Assembly: GCF_026210795.1 (NCBI RefSeq) | Contig: NC_089441.1 | Span: 3,596,001-3,660,000 of the forward strand | Direction of reading: 5' to 3' | Length of the DNA stretch: 64,000 nt | From: Rhizophagus irregularis | Lineage: Eukaryota > Glomeromycota > Glomeromycetes > Glomerales > Glomeraceae | The notes under the pieces: model-generated | Database searches by the model: none | Told to the model about the DNA's origin: nothing | Seen by the model: the letters and a program-made list of their open reading frames with translations, nothing else | Program-made: the position numbers and the translations under genes | Part shown: positions 36,940 through 46,385 of the stretch, one piece after another | How the letters are laid out: every line of letters begins with the position of its first letter | Numbering within the stretch: the stretch's first letter is position 1

Positions 36940-38236
36940 AGAGTTTAGAACCGGTTCTATTTTCGAAAACCGAATTTAAAACGGGCGCAACCGGTTCAAT
37001 CCGTTTCAAACCGATTTCGCAAAACCCGATTGAAACCGAATAACCGATTCGTATATATTTGATAATTCTGGCCAGAATTAAATGTGATCGGCATAAATCC
37101 TGCCAAGTTATAATTCCGGCCGGAATTACATCCCTTGTGTAACACAGTTCGAAATTTTGTGGGACACAAATATCTATAATAAAATTTTGTGTAACATAAC
37201 TTACCCGGTGGCTAAACTATTTAGCCGCAGTCACGTGATTTAAATTTCGTAATTCGGGCCAGCACTATAAAGTTTCAAATATTTTATTAATTAATTATAA
37301 ATTTTATAATTATTTCTTATTATTTTATATTACGTCAATTTTAAACTTATAATCAACTTAGGAAAATATTTGAACAATCAAATATATTAGAAATCTGTTC
37401 ATTTCATTTATTATTATTCTTTTGATACTCATTTTATTCAATAAATTATCAATTTAACTAAACCATTTGAATTAAAATTTTTATTCAAAAATCTGGTGAT
37501 TATTTAGAGAATTTCGAATATGGATTTGGTTACAATAGTCTATTATTAAATCAATAATTTCTTTAATTAATTAATTGTAAAATATTGTAAAAATATCAAT
37601 TTTTTTTGATTTTTATGAATTTGAAAATCAAACTTGAAAATCTTAATCATCTTTCCTACATGTTGTTATAAAAAAAATTGAAAGAAAAAAAAATTGAAAA
37701 TAAATTTGGGGGAAAGAAAAAGGATAAAGAAAGGAATCGGTTCAAAAAAAGGGAAATTTCCAAAAAAAAAGGAATGTAAAAAAAAATAAGTACCGAAAAA
37801 AAATTCTGAAAAAAAAGGACAATAATTCAAAAAAAAAATATTTTTCAGTTTGGGAAAAAAAATTAAACCTAAACGGGAAAAGAATGAGAAAAAACAAATT
37901 TTTCGGTTTGAAAAAAAACTAAACCGAAAGAAGAAAGGAAGAAAATTTTTTTTTCAGTTTGAAAAAAAAAACGAAAAATTTAAAATTATTAATCAAAAAA
38001 AAAATTCTAAAATTTCATTAACTGAAATTGTATTAGTTGATTGGGGATAAATAGATCAGGTGGAGGCATGTCACCATTCACAAAAATTAAAAATCGGTTT
38101 TGATCGGTTTGAAATAATCGGTTAATCGGTTTAAACCGGTTTGAATATAACCGGTTAACCGAATCGTAAACCGGTTAAATTTCGAATCGGTTAAACCCGG
38201 TTATAAATCCGATAACCGATTCCGGTTCTAACCTCT
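36940..38236. mobile_element. Foldback element nested in the MULE
   Basis: A 1.3-kb non-coding element. The ends are AGAGTTTAGAACCGG and, inverted, AGAGGTTAGAACCGG; the flanks are AAACCGCATT on both sides (36930-36939, 38237-38246), a 10-base duplication (12 bases if the outer AG/CT pairs are counted as target). Both arms, about 200 bases long, are packed with AACCGGTT-like words, giving long irregular inverted repeats. The interior has AT-rich sequence and a purine-rich tract at 37670-38010. The duplication length and end structure suggest Mutator-type transposition. Confidence 0.85.
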
Positions 38237-39290
38237 AAACCGCATTATACAAAATTTTTTTGTGAATAGGCTGATCTGGATAGTCATACCTTAATAGGGG
38301 ATATATAGATACCGAATCCATTTGCCTTTAATGACATACTTCTCTATATCGGCCAATATTTCCTTTGTCAACTTCCAAAACTGCAGGGCTATTTCTTGAA
38401 TCAACGGGATAAGCGGATGATTATGTTCGTTATTAAATGAGTTTACTTTTACAACTCCTATTTTCGGACGAGTGATGTTAAGTTTTCAAGGGCATAGTGT
38501 TTGTTGGGAATGAGCATTGCGTTGCTTTGTCGGATCTGATGTAGTTTGTGGATTATGAGACCCAGATTTTGCGCATTCGTAAGTGGCCCTTCACATTACA
38601 CCTTGAATAGTTTCGCTTGTTCTGATCTTATAACTGAAATCCTCTTTTGACGCAAACCTATGTAACCAACTTTTGAAGTCTTCCCAGTCGGTAAAGGTAA
38701 GCCCAGAGGTTAATTCTAAAGAATCAGATGGCTTATCTGGTCTATCAGACTCATCCGTTTCGTCATCAATGAATGATTTCAGTTTCATATCATTATCAAC
38801 GAATAATTTTGGGTCTATTACATTATCAACAAATGAATTTGAGTTCATTTCATTAAGCTGTTAAGCAGATTCTTTAATTAGATGATTGATGACAAATAAT
38901 AAGATAGAAGAAACATATACAACAAAGATAGAGAAAACATATATAACGAAAGAAGAGGGAACATGTAACAGAAGATAGAGAAAACATAACGATATACACA
39001 GAAGAAAATTATGTAAGTTATCATTGAAAGCGAAGCATCATATTGTTCACCACAACTAACATTTTCTTGTTTTGTTTTATTCATCTTGATTATACCAAAA
39101 GGTTAGATAGAAAGCAAGAGAGAAGAACAATGTAATTTTAACAATAGGACCTTATGACTATGACGTAAATAATTCCATCGTATGATGTAAATAAATGTAT
39201 CGCTATTGGCGCAGCAGCTATATTTATCATGACGCGAACATATATCACGTGGTACGTGTCCACACACTATGTGTACATTTATAAATTTTC

Positions 39291-40009
39291 TTTTTGTAAT
39301 ATGATAAGTGGTTTAATAATTAATAATAGAATTAATTAATTTAAATTTTTTTATTTATATAATTTAGTCAATACTACCTTAATTTTCTTAATAAATTATC
39401 AAATGTGCAGTGTTAAAAAAAATTATAAACTATAATAAAAAAAATTTTAATATACCAAATTAATCATATGATTAATATAATTGGTAGATTATAATTAAAT
39501 AATTTAAAAATTATTTTTTATTTTCAGTTTTTTGTAATAGTAATACATTATAAATGCCATAGAAAGGGTTTAAAAAATTAGTTACTAGTATACTTCTCCG
39601 CTAATTAATTACGTCGTATTTCGGTGAACGAACCAATTCACTATTTATTATAAAATTACTATGAATTAATTACGTCTGTCAAAATACATTACGTCTGTCA
39701 AAATAAATTTAATTAGTATTTTGTCATTTTGACGAAAAGTATAGTTACTAGAATGCAAAAAAAGATAACTATTAAAAAGTAGATAAGTAGGTTAAAGAGT
39801 AGTAATCAGATTATAGATCTTAAATTATAGAATGATAATTAAAATATAAAATTCAGGTTATAGAGTGGTATTCAGAATTCAGATTAAGGATGTAAATTAA
39901 ACTCATTTTAGAATTTGATAAAAGCCTAAACTTTATTAAAACTATTTAAACTATTAATAAATGTTTTAACATTGTCTAAACTTAATAATTATCTAAACTT
40001 TTTAACATA
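39291..40009. other. AT-rich spacer between two elements
   Basis: No gene. The start (39297-39415) is a copy of the dispersed repeat also found at 16541-16670. A short direct repeat, ACGTCTGTCAAAATA, occurs twice near 39673-39705, and TAGTTACTAGTATACTT has an imperfect inverse near 39738. Confidence 0.45.
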
Positions 40010-40339
40010 CAGTCAACTCTCTTTATAGTCACACATTTGGGACAGTCCATATTTGGTGATTATGAGCAAACAGTCTTATGACTTTATCTTTTATTATTAA
40101 ATTTAAACGAAAAGTACAATAAACAGATCGAACAATATTACAAATATCAAATATAGAAAATAAACATAAAAAATAAAAAGAACTAGCTTCACGATTCATA
40201 CAAGTAAAGAAATCTAAACAAAATAAAATTAAGTAAAGAAAAACTAAACTATTACAGAAACGCATACCCCATCTTTACCCGAAGGCCAGTGTGAGTCAAC
40301 TATCCAGCATGTCCTAAGATCCAATCCGTTAACAAAAAG

Positions 40340-42920
40340 AAATCCTAAGTAGAGGCTGAACTGTTAAGCGGCGCCAAAAATCCAAATGCGAAATCCAAGA
40401 TCCCCCACGGATTATAGAAGAGGAAACCCAAGAAACCCAGGAATCCAAGGAAGCTGTCGCCAAGGAAGGTGTCGAAGAGTCAAGAGGAATGTTAGAGGAA
40501 GGTCGAAGAATAGAAGAAGGCCCAAGAGCTGACGATTTCATTTTTTTTGTAATGCCTTGAGCTAATTCCCAATGATGAAAGAAAATGGATCAGCACAACC
40601 AGATTTGAACATAAAGGTCAAAATGAAAGTCGTGCAAAGGTGTATCTAAGATAGACCAAATGGTAGGTGAAGAAAAATAAATTCCAAGAAATTCTGTCAA
40701 AGATATCGGTATAAGTCCTCTTGTGAGTCGCAGGCAGGAAATTGAAGGAGGGTCACAATCCCAACAATTAAGAGCCATAAATTCAGCAGCAAAAGAGTCC
40801 GGTAAAAGGATTAAAGATGACGCGGAAAGGAAATTATCAAGATAAGTAGTCCGAAGAGCCAATAGTAATGTTTTAAAAGTTTGTAAAGGGCTAAATTCCG
40901 GTAAAATATAAGGACAAGTCCACAAGTGGTCTAAAGTCTCAGGAAAGGAATTACATTGAGGACAAAGCCAACTTGGATTATAAAGATGGGGCTTTCGTCT
41001 CTGAAGAGTTGTAAGCGTTAGAAGCTCCTAAAAGTAACTTGATACGGAAACCACAAAACTCGGAACGGCCATTCCGATGAGAGACAAAATGCTTATTATT
41101 ATTGAGACAAAATTTGGTGCAAGCCCAATCAATATCAGAAGTTGAAGAATAGGAATTAAATCTTGGTAATACAGCAAGAGTTAAAAGACTTTTGGCGTCC
41201 AAAAATATCTCTAATAAATTTCCGGATATTCATATCCACAGGTAAGGAATTAAATTGTAAAATGCAAGGAGCCATCAATTCCGGTGGTGGACAAGAAGAA
41301 AGATGTGAGTCAGTATGAGCGGCTTTGGCTAATGCATCCACATAATTATTCAAAGCGGGTCGTCAGCACGAGCAGGAATCCTTGATCAAGCGTAACATCC
41401 AGATTCTTTTGCAACATAATAGTGCGTATGGAGGACCACAAAAAGTGGTTGGATTCTTTAAGCATTCTGGGAATAAAAGGAGCATTCACATATAAAGACC
41501 ATAAAGAAAGTAATTGAGCACAATCAGTGGCGACAGTAATCTTTGAATTCCGAGGAAAGGAGTCCAATCCGTGCAATAAAGCAAAAACTTCTGAACGTAA
41601 AGCAGAAGGAAAAATGGAAGAGATGATATTATAATGGGATTCCAAAATAAATCTATCAGGATCTATAGCAGTCCATGCATAAGCCATCGAGGATGCCGGA
41701 TGACTAGGAGGAGAAAGGAAGGAACCATCAATATAAAGGGTAAATACCGAAGAAGGAAGTTGGATATCAGAAATCCTAGGCACTAGTTCATTCGTAGGAG
41801 GTAAGCGAACCGGAGCAAAAAGATGAAATAGTAAAAGAGATTTGGCATAGCCTAACGAGGCAGAAAGTGAAACCGAACGAGTATCCGCATGTATATAAGT
41901 ACGAGGTTTCGTAGGATAACGGATCAAAACGATAACGGAACATAAGAAACATCCTTCGGAGAGGACGTCGTTTAATCAAAGTCTTAGAGGTAGAGGATCG
42001 CGGAATAGCAGAGGCACAGCCTTGGCATGCAGTAAAATCAGAAAGTAAATCATCAACCGATGACGCAATCCAATGTGAAATAAGAGCTTCATTACGTGGA
42101 GCAGGATAGGTATAATCACACGTCATACGATAAAGAGTTAGTATTGCGATTAAAAGAAATAGCCCATTGAGGGTTAAACCAATAATTTCGACTAATATCT
42201 ATAAAAGAAATAGAAGCTACGGTATGAGAACTAGGAATTCTAAATTGTTGTAAAATAAAAAAAGAAGGTGAATTAGGAATAACAATAAGATTGAACAAAT
42301 AATTAAACCAAGCAGGCACAGATCCTTTGTTCGATACTCGTTTAAAAAAGCGTAAATCTTTCCATGAGAGAAGTCGAGAGCCACACGGTGTAATCAATTG
42401 AGCAAAAAAATGAGTGCAGAAATTTTTCCGAACATTTTTCATGGAAGTAAATAAATCTTTTGGTAAAATAGACCGGAGTGGAATCGCCGGACGTAAATCT
42501 TTCCTCGGAGGTCGGAACAGTAAAGACCACGTGATATTTAAACGAGAAGAGAACAATAAAGAATTAAATAAAGAATGTGTTCGCAAAGAAAAGGTGTGGG
42601 ATCATGGTTCAGGTCAATAGTAGAAGGGCGACATCGCAGTCCAAAAAACCTTGGAGATAAGTAATCATATAATTAGCAAAGAGCTTATATGAAGGGTGAG
42701 AAAAAATATTCTGCCATGAAGCCACATGAGATGATAGAAATCGACCAAACGCTTGTTGAATAGAGAAAGGCAACAGTGTGAAGAGTGTGGAAAGAGGAGT
42801 GGACTGAGGCCAAAGCCGAAGCCTTCGACGAATAAGAGAAAGCGATTGGAGAAACCATGCGATTAATGGTGGATTCTGCAAATAATGTGGTTTGTAGGCG
42901 AAATTCTAGCCTCGGAAGTA
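40340..42920 (-). pseudogene. LINE C-terminal part with RNase H domain
   Basis: Minus-strand frames, broken several times, read in order: a helical region (PLIAWFLQSLSLIRRRLRLW), a linker with WNYLFNL-like and QWAISFNRNTNSL segments, and then an RNase H domain with the catalytic acids in FTLYIDGSFLS, SALRSEVFALLHGL, ITVATDCAQLLSLW and NNYVDALAKAAHT. After it comes FVSHRNGRSEFCGFRIKLLL and a finger-like LCPQCNSFPETLDHLWTCP followed by a tail. This is the arrangement found after the reverse transcriptase in RNase H-bearing LINEs. The reverse transcriptase and endonuclease parts are absent. It lies wholly inside the inverted-repeat element. Confidence 0.7.
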
Positions 42921-42978
42921 ATATTTGGTGATTATAAAGAGATGTGACTATATAAAAAATTTCTTATATTTGTATATC

Positions 42979-43020
42979 ATAATTCCGGCCAAAAATTAAC
43001 ATAATTTTAGCCAGAATTAT
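42979..43020. repeat. AATTCCGGCC mini-foldback
   Basis: ATAATTCCGGCCAAAAATTA pairs with TAATTTTAGCCAGAATTAT over about 18 bases with a five-base loop. The same AATTCYGGCC core forms perfect palindromes at 37064-37079 and 37112-37127. Confidence 0.55.
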
Positions 43021-43039
43021 ACTTAAAACTTTATTGTAT

Positions 43040-44000
43040 CGTAACTTCGTCAATATTAATCGTAGAGAGATGATCTTACCGCCATTCGATTCGTCTTGAT
43101 GAGACGGTTCTAATGGTATAAAATACGTCGAAATCCAATCACTAGATTAATTTCCGAAATTTAAAAAATATTAATGGTTTTTGTGTAATAACTCTGCCAA
43201 TATTGATCCTAGAAAGACGATCTTACTACCATTCGATTCGTCTTGATGAGACGAATCTAATGGTATAAGATACATCGAAATCCAATCACTAAATCAATTT
43301 CCGAAATTAAAAAATATTAAATGGTTTTTAAGTAATAACTCCGTCAATATTGATCACAGAGAGATGAGCTTACCACCATTCGATTCGTCTCGATGAGGCG
43401 ATTCCAACGAGCTATAAATCGTCTTTTTACAATTACTAGGTACCGAGAAATCTAGCAAAATGTTAAATGGCGCAGTAAACGTAAATCAAGAAATATTATA
43501 ATGCTGATGTTTAACATTTTGTCGAATAACTCGTCAGCCAGTGATCGGAAAAGGATAAAACTAGTATCAGTATCATGCAATGGGTATAGGATGAGTAGGC
43601 GGCGTGTACCTAGCTTCAGATCAGCCTAAAATGGCCCGATGGGGGATGTCTTCTATAGTGGTGCTGTTACCTGAGGAATTAAGTACGCGGTATAATGGTT
43701 GCCCATTGAAGATGATAGGACACAGACCCGAAATTAGTCTCATAAGAGGCAATGGGTGGTCTGGCCGTAAACACTTGCAAAGGAAAAGGATAAAACTAAT
43801 TAAGTACTCGGTATAATGGTTGCCCATTGAAGATGATAGGACACAGACCCGAGATTAGTCTCATAAGAGGCAATGGGTGGTCTGGCCGTAAATATTAGCA
43901 AAGGAAAGGATAAAACTACCACCATTCGATTCGTCTCAGTGAGACGATTCTAACGAGCTATGATACATCTTTGTACGATTATTAGATGCCAAGTTATTTA
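43040..44000. repeat. 148-base repeat units with palindromic core
   Basis: The core CATTCGATTCGTCTTGATGA followed by GACGAATC starts at 43083, 43230 and 43378, a period of 147-148 bases, and again at 43923. Each unit also contains TAATAACTCNGNCAATATTG and CGAAATCCAATCACTA. The ATTCGTCTC/GAGACGAAT part is an inverted repeat. An inverted relative lies at 16200-16300. Confidence 0.75.
43678..43918. repeat. 121-base tandem duplication
   Basis: ATTAAGTACGCGGTATAATG to GGATAAAACTA is followed directly by a near-identical copy beginning at 43799. The unit includes ATGATAGGACACAGACCCGA and GGCAATGGGTGGTCTGGCC. Only a few differences separate the copies, so the duplication is recent. It is GC-richer than its surroundings and splits the 148-base array. 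Confidence 0.85.
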
Positions 44001-44199
44001 ATATATTCTTTATATAACTGTGATTATAAACGGTTCTTTTTAATATAAGATTTTTGAGGATAGGTGTGATAGTGACTATAGATAGATTGTGACTATATAG
44101 GATAGATTTTAATAATAAAGTGTTTTGAACATTTAACTGGTGTGACTATATAGTAGAATGTGACTATAACGGGAGTGACTATAGAGGGAGTTGACTGTA

Positions 44200-46385
44200 T
44201 CTATTACTATAATTTTAATATAGTTTTAACAGTTATTATACTTTTAATTATTATTAAATAATGTAATTTAATATATATTAAATTAAAATTAAATTTAATA
44301 TTTTTTTATTACTACTGGTATTTTATTAAAAATCAATTTACTGAAAGAAATGGATTAAGACCAGTTTATATAAAATTGAAATTAGTTTTAAATTCTGTAA
44401 CCAGTTTAGAATATTATTTATTAGTTTATAAAAGTATTTATTTGTTATCAAAATAATTGAAATAGTAAAAATAGATAAAATTATTCATTTTACAGAATAC
44501 AGATTATCTAACTAATATAATTATAATCTTCAGATTCAATTAATAACAGTTCCTATAATTATTTTTAGCCAGTATAATTTTTTAACATCTAGTGATCTAA
44601 TTTCAATGATTTTTTTTATTTTATAATTTTTATTGAACTTTATAATTTAAAAAAATTTATCAAAATTGAAATATTTAATATATAAATTATATAGCAAAAT
44701 CACTTTTTTTATTAAAACTCAAAAAATCATTTTTTGTAAATATTTTTGCAAATATAAAAATTTTAGAAAAACTTTAGTATAATATAAAAATTCCAGAAAT
44801 TAGTTTTTAATTGAAATTTTTTTTTGTATTACCATTAAATGATTACTGTATAAAATAAGTATTATAGTAATGGACTATAAATTTCTGGCAATTTTAAAAT
44901 ATTCTGAAAATTTGCTATATTATAATTGGAATTATAAAAATTTATCAGATTTATTAGGAATTTACCAAAAATCTGATAAAATTAAAAATAAATTTTTTAT
45001 GCTATATTTTAGTATTTAGTGGACCAATTTTGATAAAACTTTTTTTAAATTGTAAAACTTAATAAGAGTTATAAAACAAAAAAAGGCATCAAAATTGGAT
45101 TATTGAATGCCAAGAAAATCATATATCTCTAATTTTTAACTTTTTAAAAAAATAGGTTAATTTGCTAAAAATATGATAAAGGCTAGCCATCCAGTTTTCA
45201 CTTCAAATTCGCAATTCGCAAAGAATTTAAAAAATTTAATTGGTTGATCATAACGAGGGAAATTTTACGTATTCGATTGGTTAAATGTCACGTGTTAAAA
45301 AATTTCGTTATTATATCATATTTAGGGGGGGTTAAGCAAAATCTTATGTGACACAAAATTAAATATTTTTTATTGGTTAAAATTAGTATTATATATATAA
45401 TTGAATATTATTGGTTAAAAAAAATCTTACCTGGGGGGGTAGGGGGTAAGGCTCCTTATAAAACTAATACTAGCTAATATAGTCACTGTCCTTTATACAG
45501 TATTATAATTTTAGCGGTCTATTTTGAGTTAATTGATATATTATTTTAAAAAGAACAAAAGGCACAAACACATGTCCAGTAACTATTATAGAAATCATAT
45601 TTTTACGTATACATAAAGCATTTCTTCAGAAGTTTCCAGTGAGCATTTCGCATATATTAAAAATAAATTGTTATATAATGTACTAATTATATCAAAAAAA
45701 AAATTATATATAGTAGAACCTTATCAATAAGACTTATTTTGATTTGATAAAATGGACAGCATTGTTTCTACAGCAATGCGGCAGTGCTAAGTATTTTGAA
45801 TGTTTTTGTTATGTATATTATTGATGCATTTTAAATTTATCAACTGAGCACGAACATTAATAGACTGATTAAACGTGATTTGATTATAGCACTAACCGAA
45901 TTAGTTACTTTACCTGTTACCCCTTTTGACATTGGCTTTACTTTGGCTTATTTTGCACCCGATTATGGCAGTGCTAATAAATTAATTTCCCGATTTGATC
46001 TACACTCCTTTAATTTTTTCAAGGATATTGTTTACTAGAATTCTTGATTTTTTTATTTTAAAAGAATGATGAAATTAATATTTATAGAAATGTATAACTG
46101 ATCGAACGTTAGTCTATTTTTAAAGATTCACTTTATTTGGCTTAGAACAACAGCCCATTCGTTAATCAAAATCCTTTTGATGGTTACTAGTAATCAAATC
46201 TCCTGATTTTCTTTGTGGCGTACCGAATAAAATTTAGTTCAATAAGTTCAACATGCATTAATATTACTTCTGAGATAAATATGGAACAATTATATATCCG
46301 TAGACTAAAAAATTTTCCTTTATTAAAATTGTTTTCTCTCTAAAAATAAAAATTTTTATTATTTTCACGCGAATTATTTAATAAA
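44200..46385. other. AT-rich region and chitin synthase upstream
   Basis: No gene. Sequence to about 45180 is very AT-rich with no recognisable element. At 45330-45485 lies the inverted partner of the repeat at 33121. The last 700 bases, with tgctaagta/gcagtgctaa words near 45770 and 45970, hold the upstream region of the chitin synthase. Confidence 0.45.

Larger units (their letters stand above)
34637..38848 (-). pseudogene. MULE transposase with FAR1-like and SWIM parts
   Basis: Reading from the 5' side (high coordinates): an acidic N-terminus and a FAR1-like start (LTFTDWEDFKSWLHRFASKE) near 38591-38848. The MULE catalytic region follows at about 36270-36800 with VVIVDSTYNINRF, FSDSDPSLVRSI and HLLCIFHIDLNLQKKL. 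Next come TGAQSTQRIESINSHVHG, a SWIM-like finger (HLCTCLLLINKRLVYRHFF, one Cys apparently replaced by Tyr) and a C-terminal CCHC knuckle (CSKCKQYGHYAKTC) ending at 34637. Frames change several times and two insertions split the coding region, so no intact protein can be made. The nucleic-acid-binding fingers at both ends are typical of MULE/FAR1 proteins. Confidence 0.8.
34472..39290 (-). mobile_element. Mutator-like element (MULE), 4.8 kb
   Basis: Both ends are flanked by TTTTTGTAA (34463-34471 and 39291-39299), a 9-base target duplication typical of MULEs. The imperfect terminal inverted repeats run about 44 bases; they begin GGCGATTTCTATTTGTACAC on the left and GAAAATTTATAAATGTACAC when the right end is inverted, and share ACACGTAxCACGTGAT further in. 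The minus strand carries transposase remains in broken frames. Two younger elements are inserted (35997-36296 and 36940-38236). Diverged ends and interrupted frames mean it is no longer self-mobile. Confidence 0.9.
40010..44197. mobile_element. TA-flanked inverted-repeat element with RNase H gene relic
   Basis: The left end is CAGTCAACTCTCTTTATAGT, the right end inverted is CAGTCAACTCCCTCTATAGT; both are followed by TCAC and flanked by TA (40008-40009, 44198-44199). This fits Tc1/mariner/pogo-type ends. The right 200 bases repeat GTGACTATA several times, and a similar word sits at 42940. No DDE transposase was found. The interior holds a minus-strand LINE-type RNase H relic (40340-42920), an AATTCCGGCC foldback, and tandem repeats at 43040-44000. 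It was therefore probably mobilised, if at all, by a transposase encoded elsewhere. Confidence 0.7.

Noticed and set aside
37850-38050. Lys-rich 66-residue plus-strand frame
   Set aside because: Lies in a purine-rich, low-complexity tract of the nested foldback element; composition explains it.
43678-43918. tRNA-derived SINE or 5S-like gene in the 121-base duplication
   Set aside because: No cloverleaf and no convincing A or B box could be drawn.
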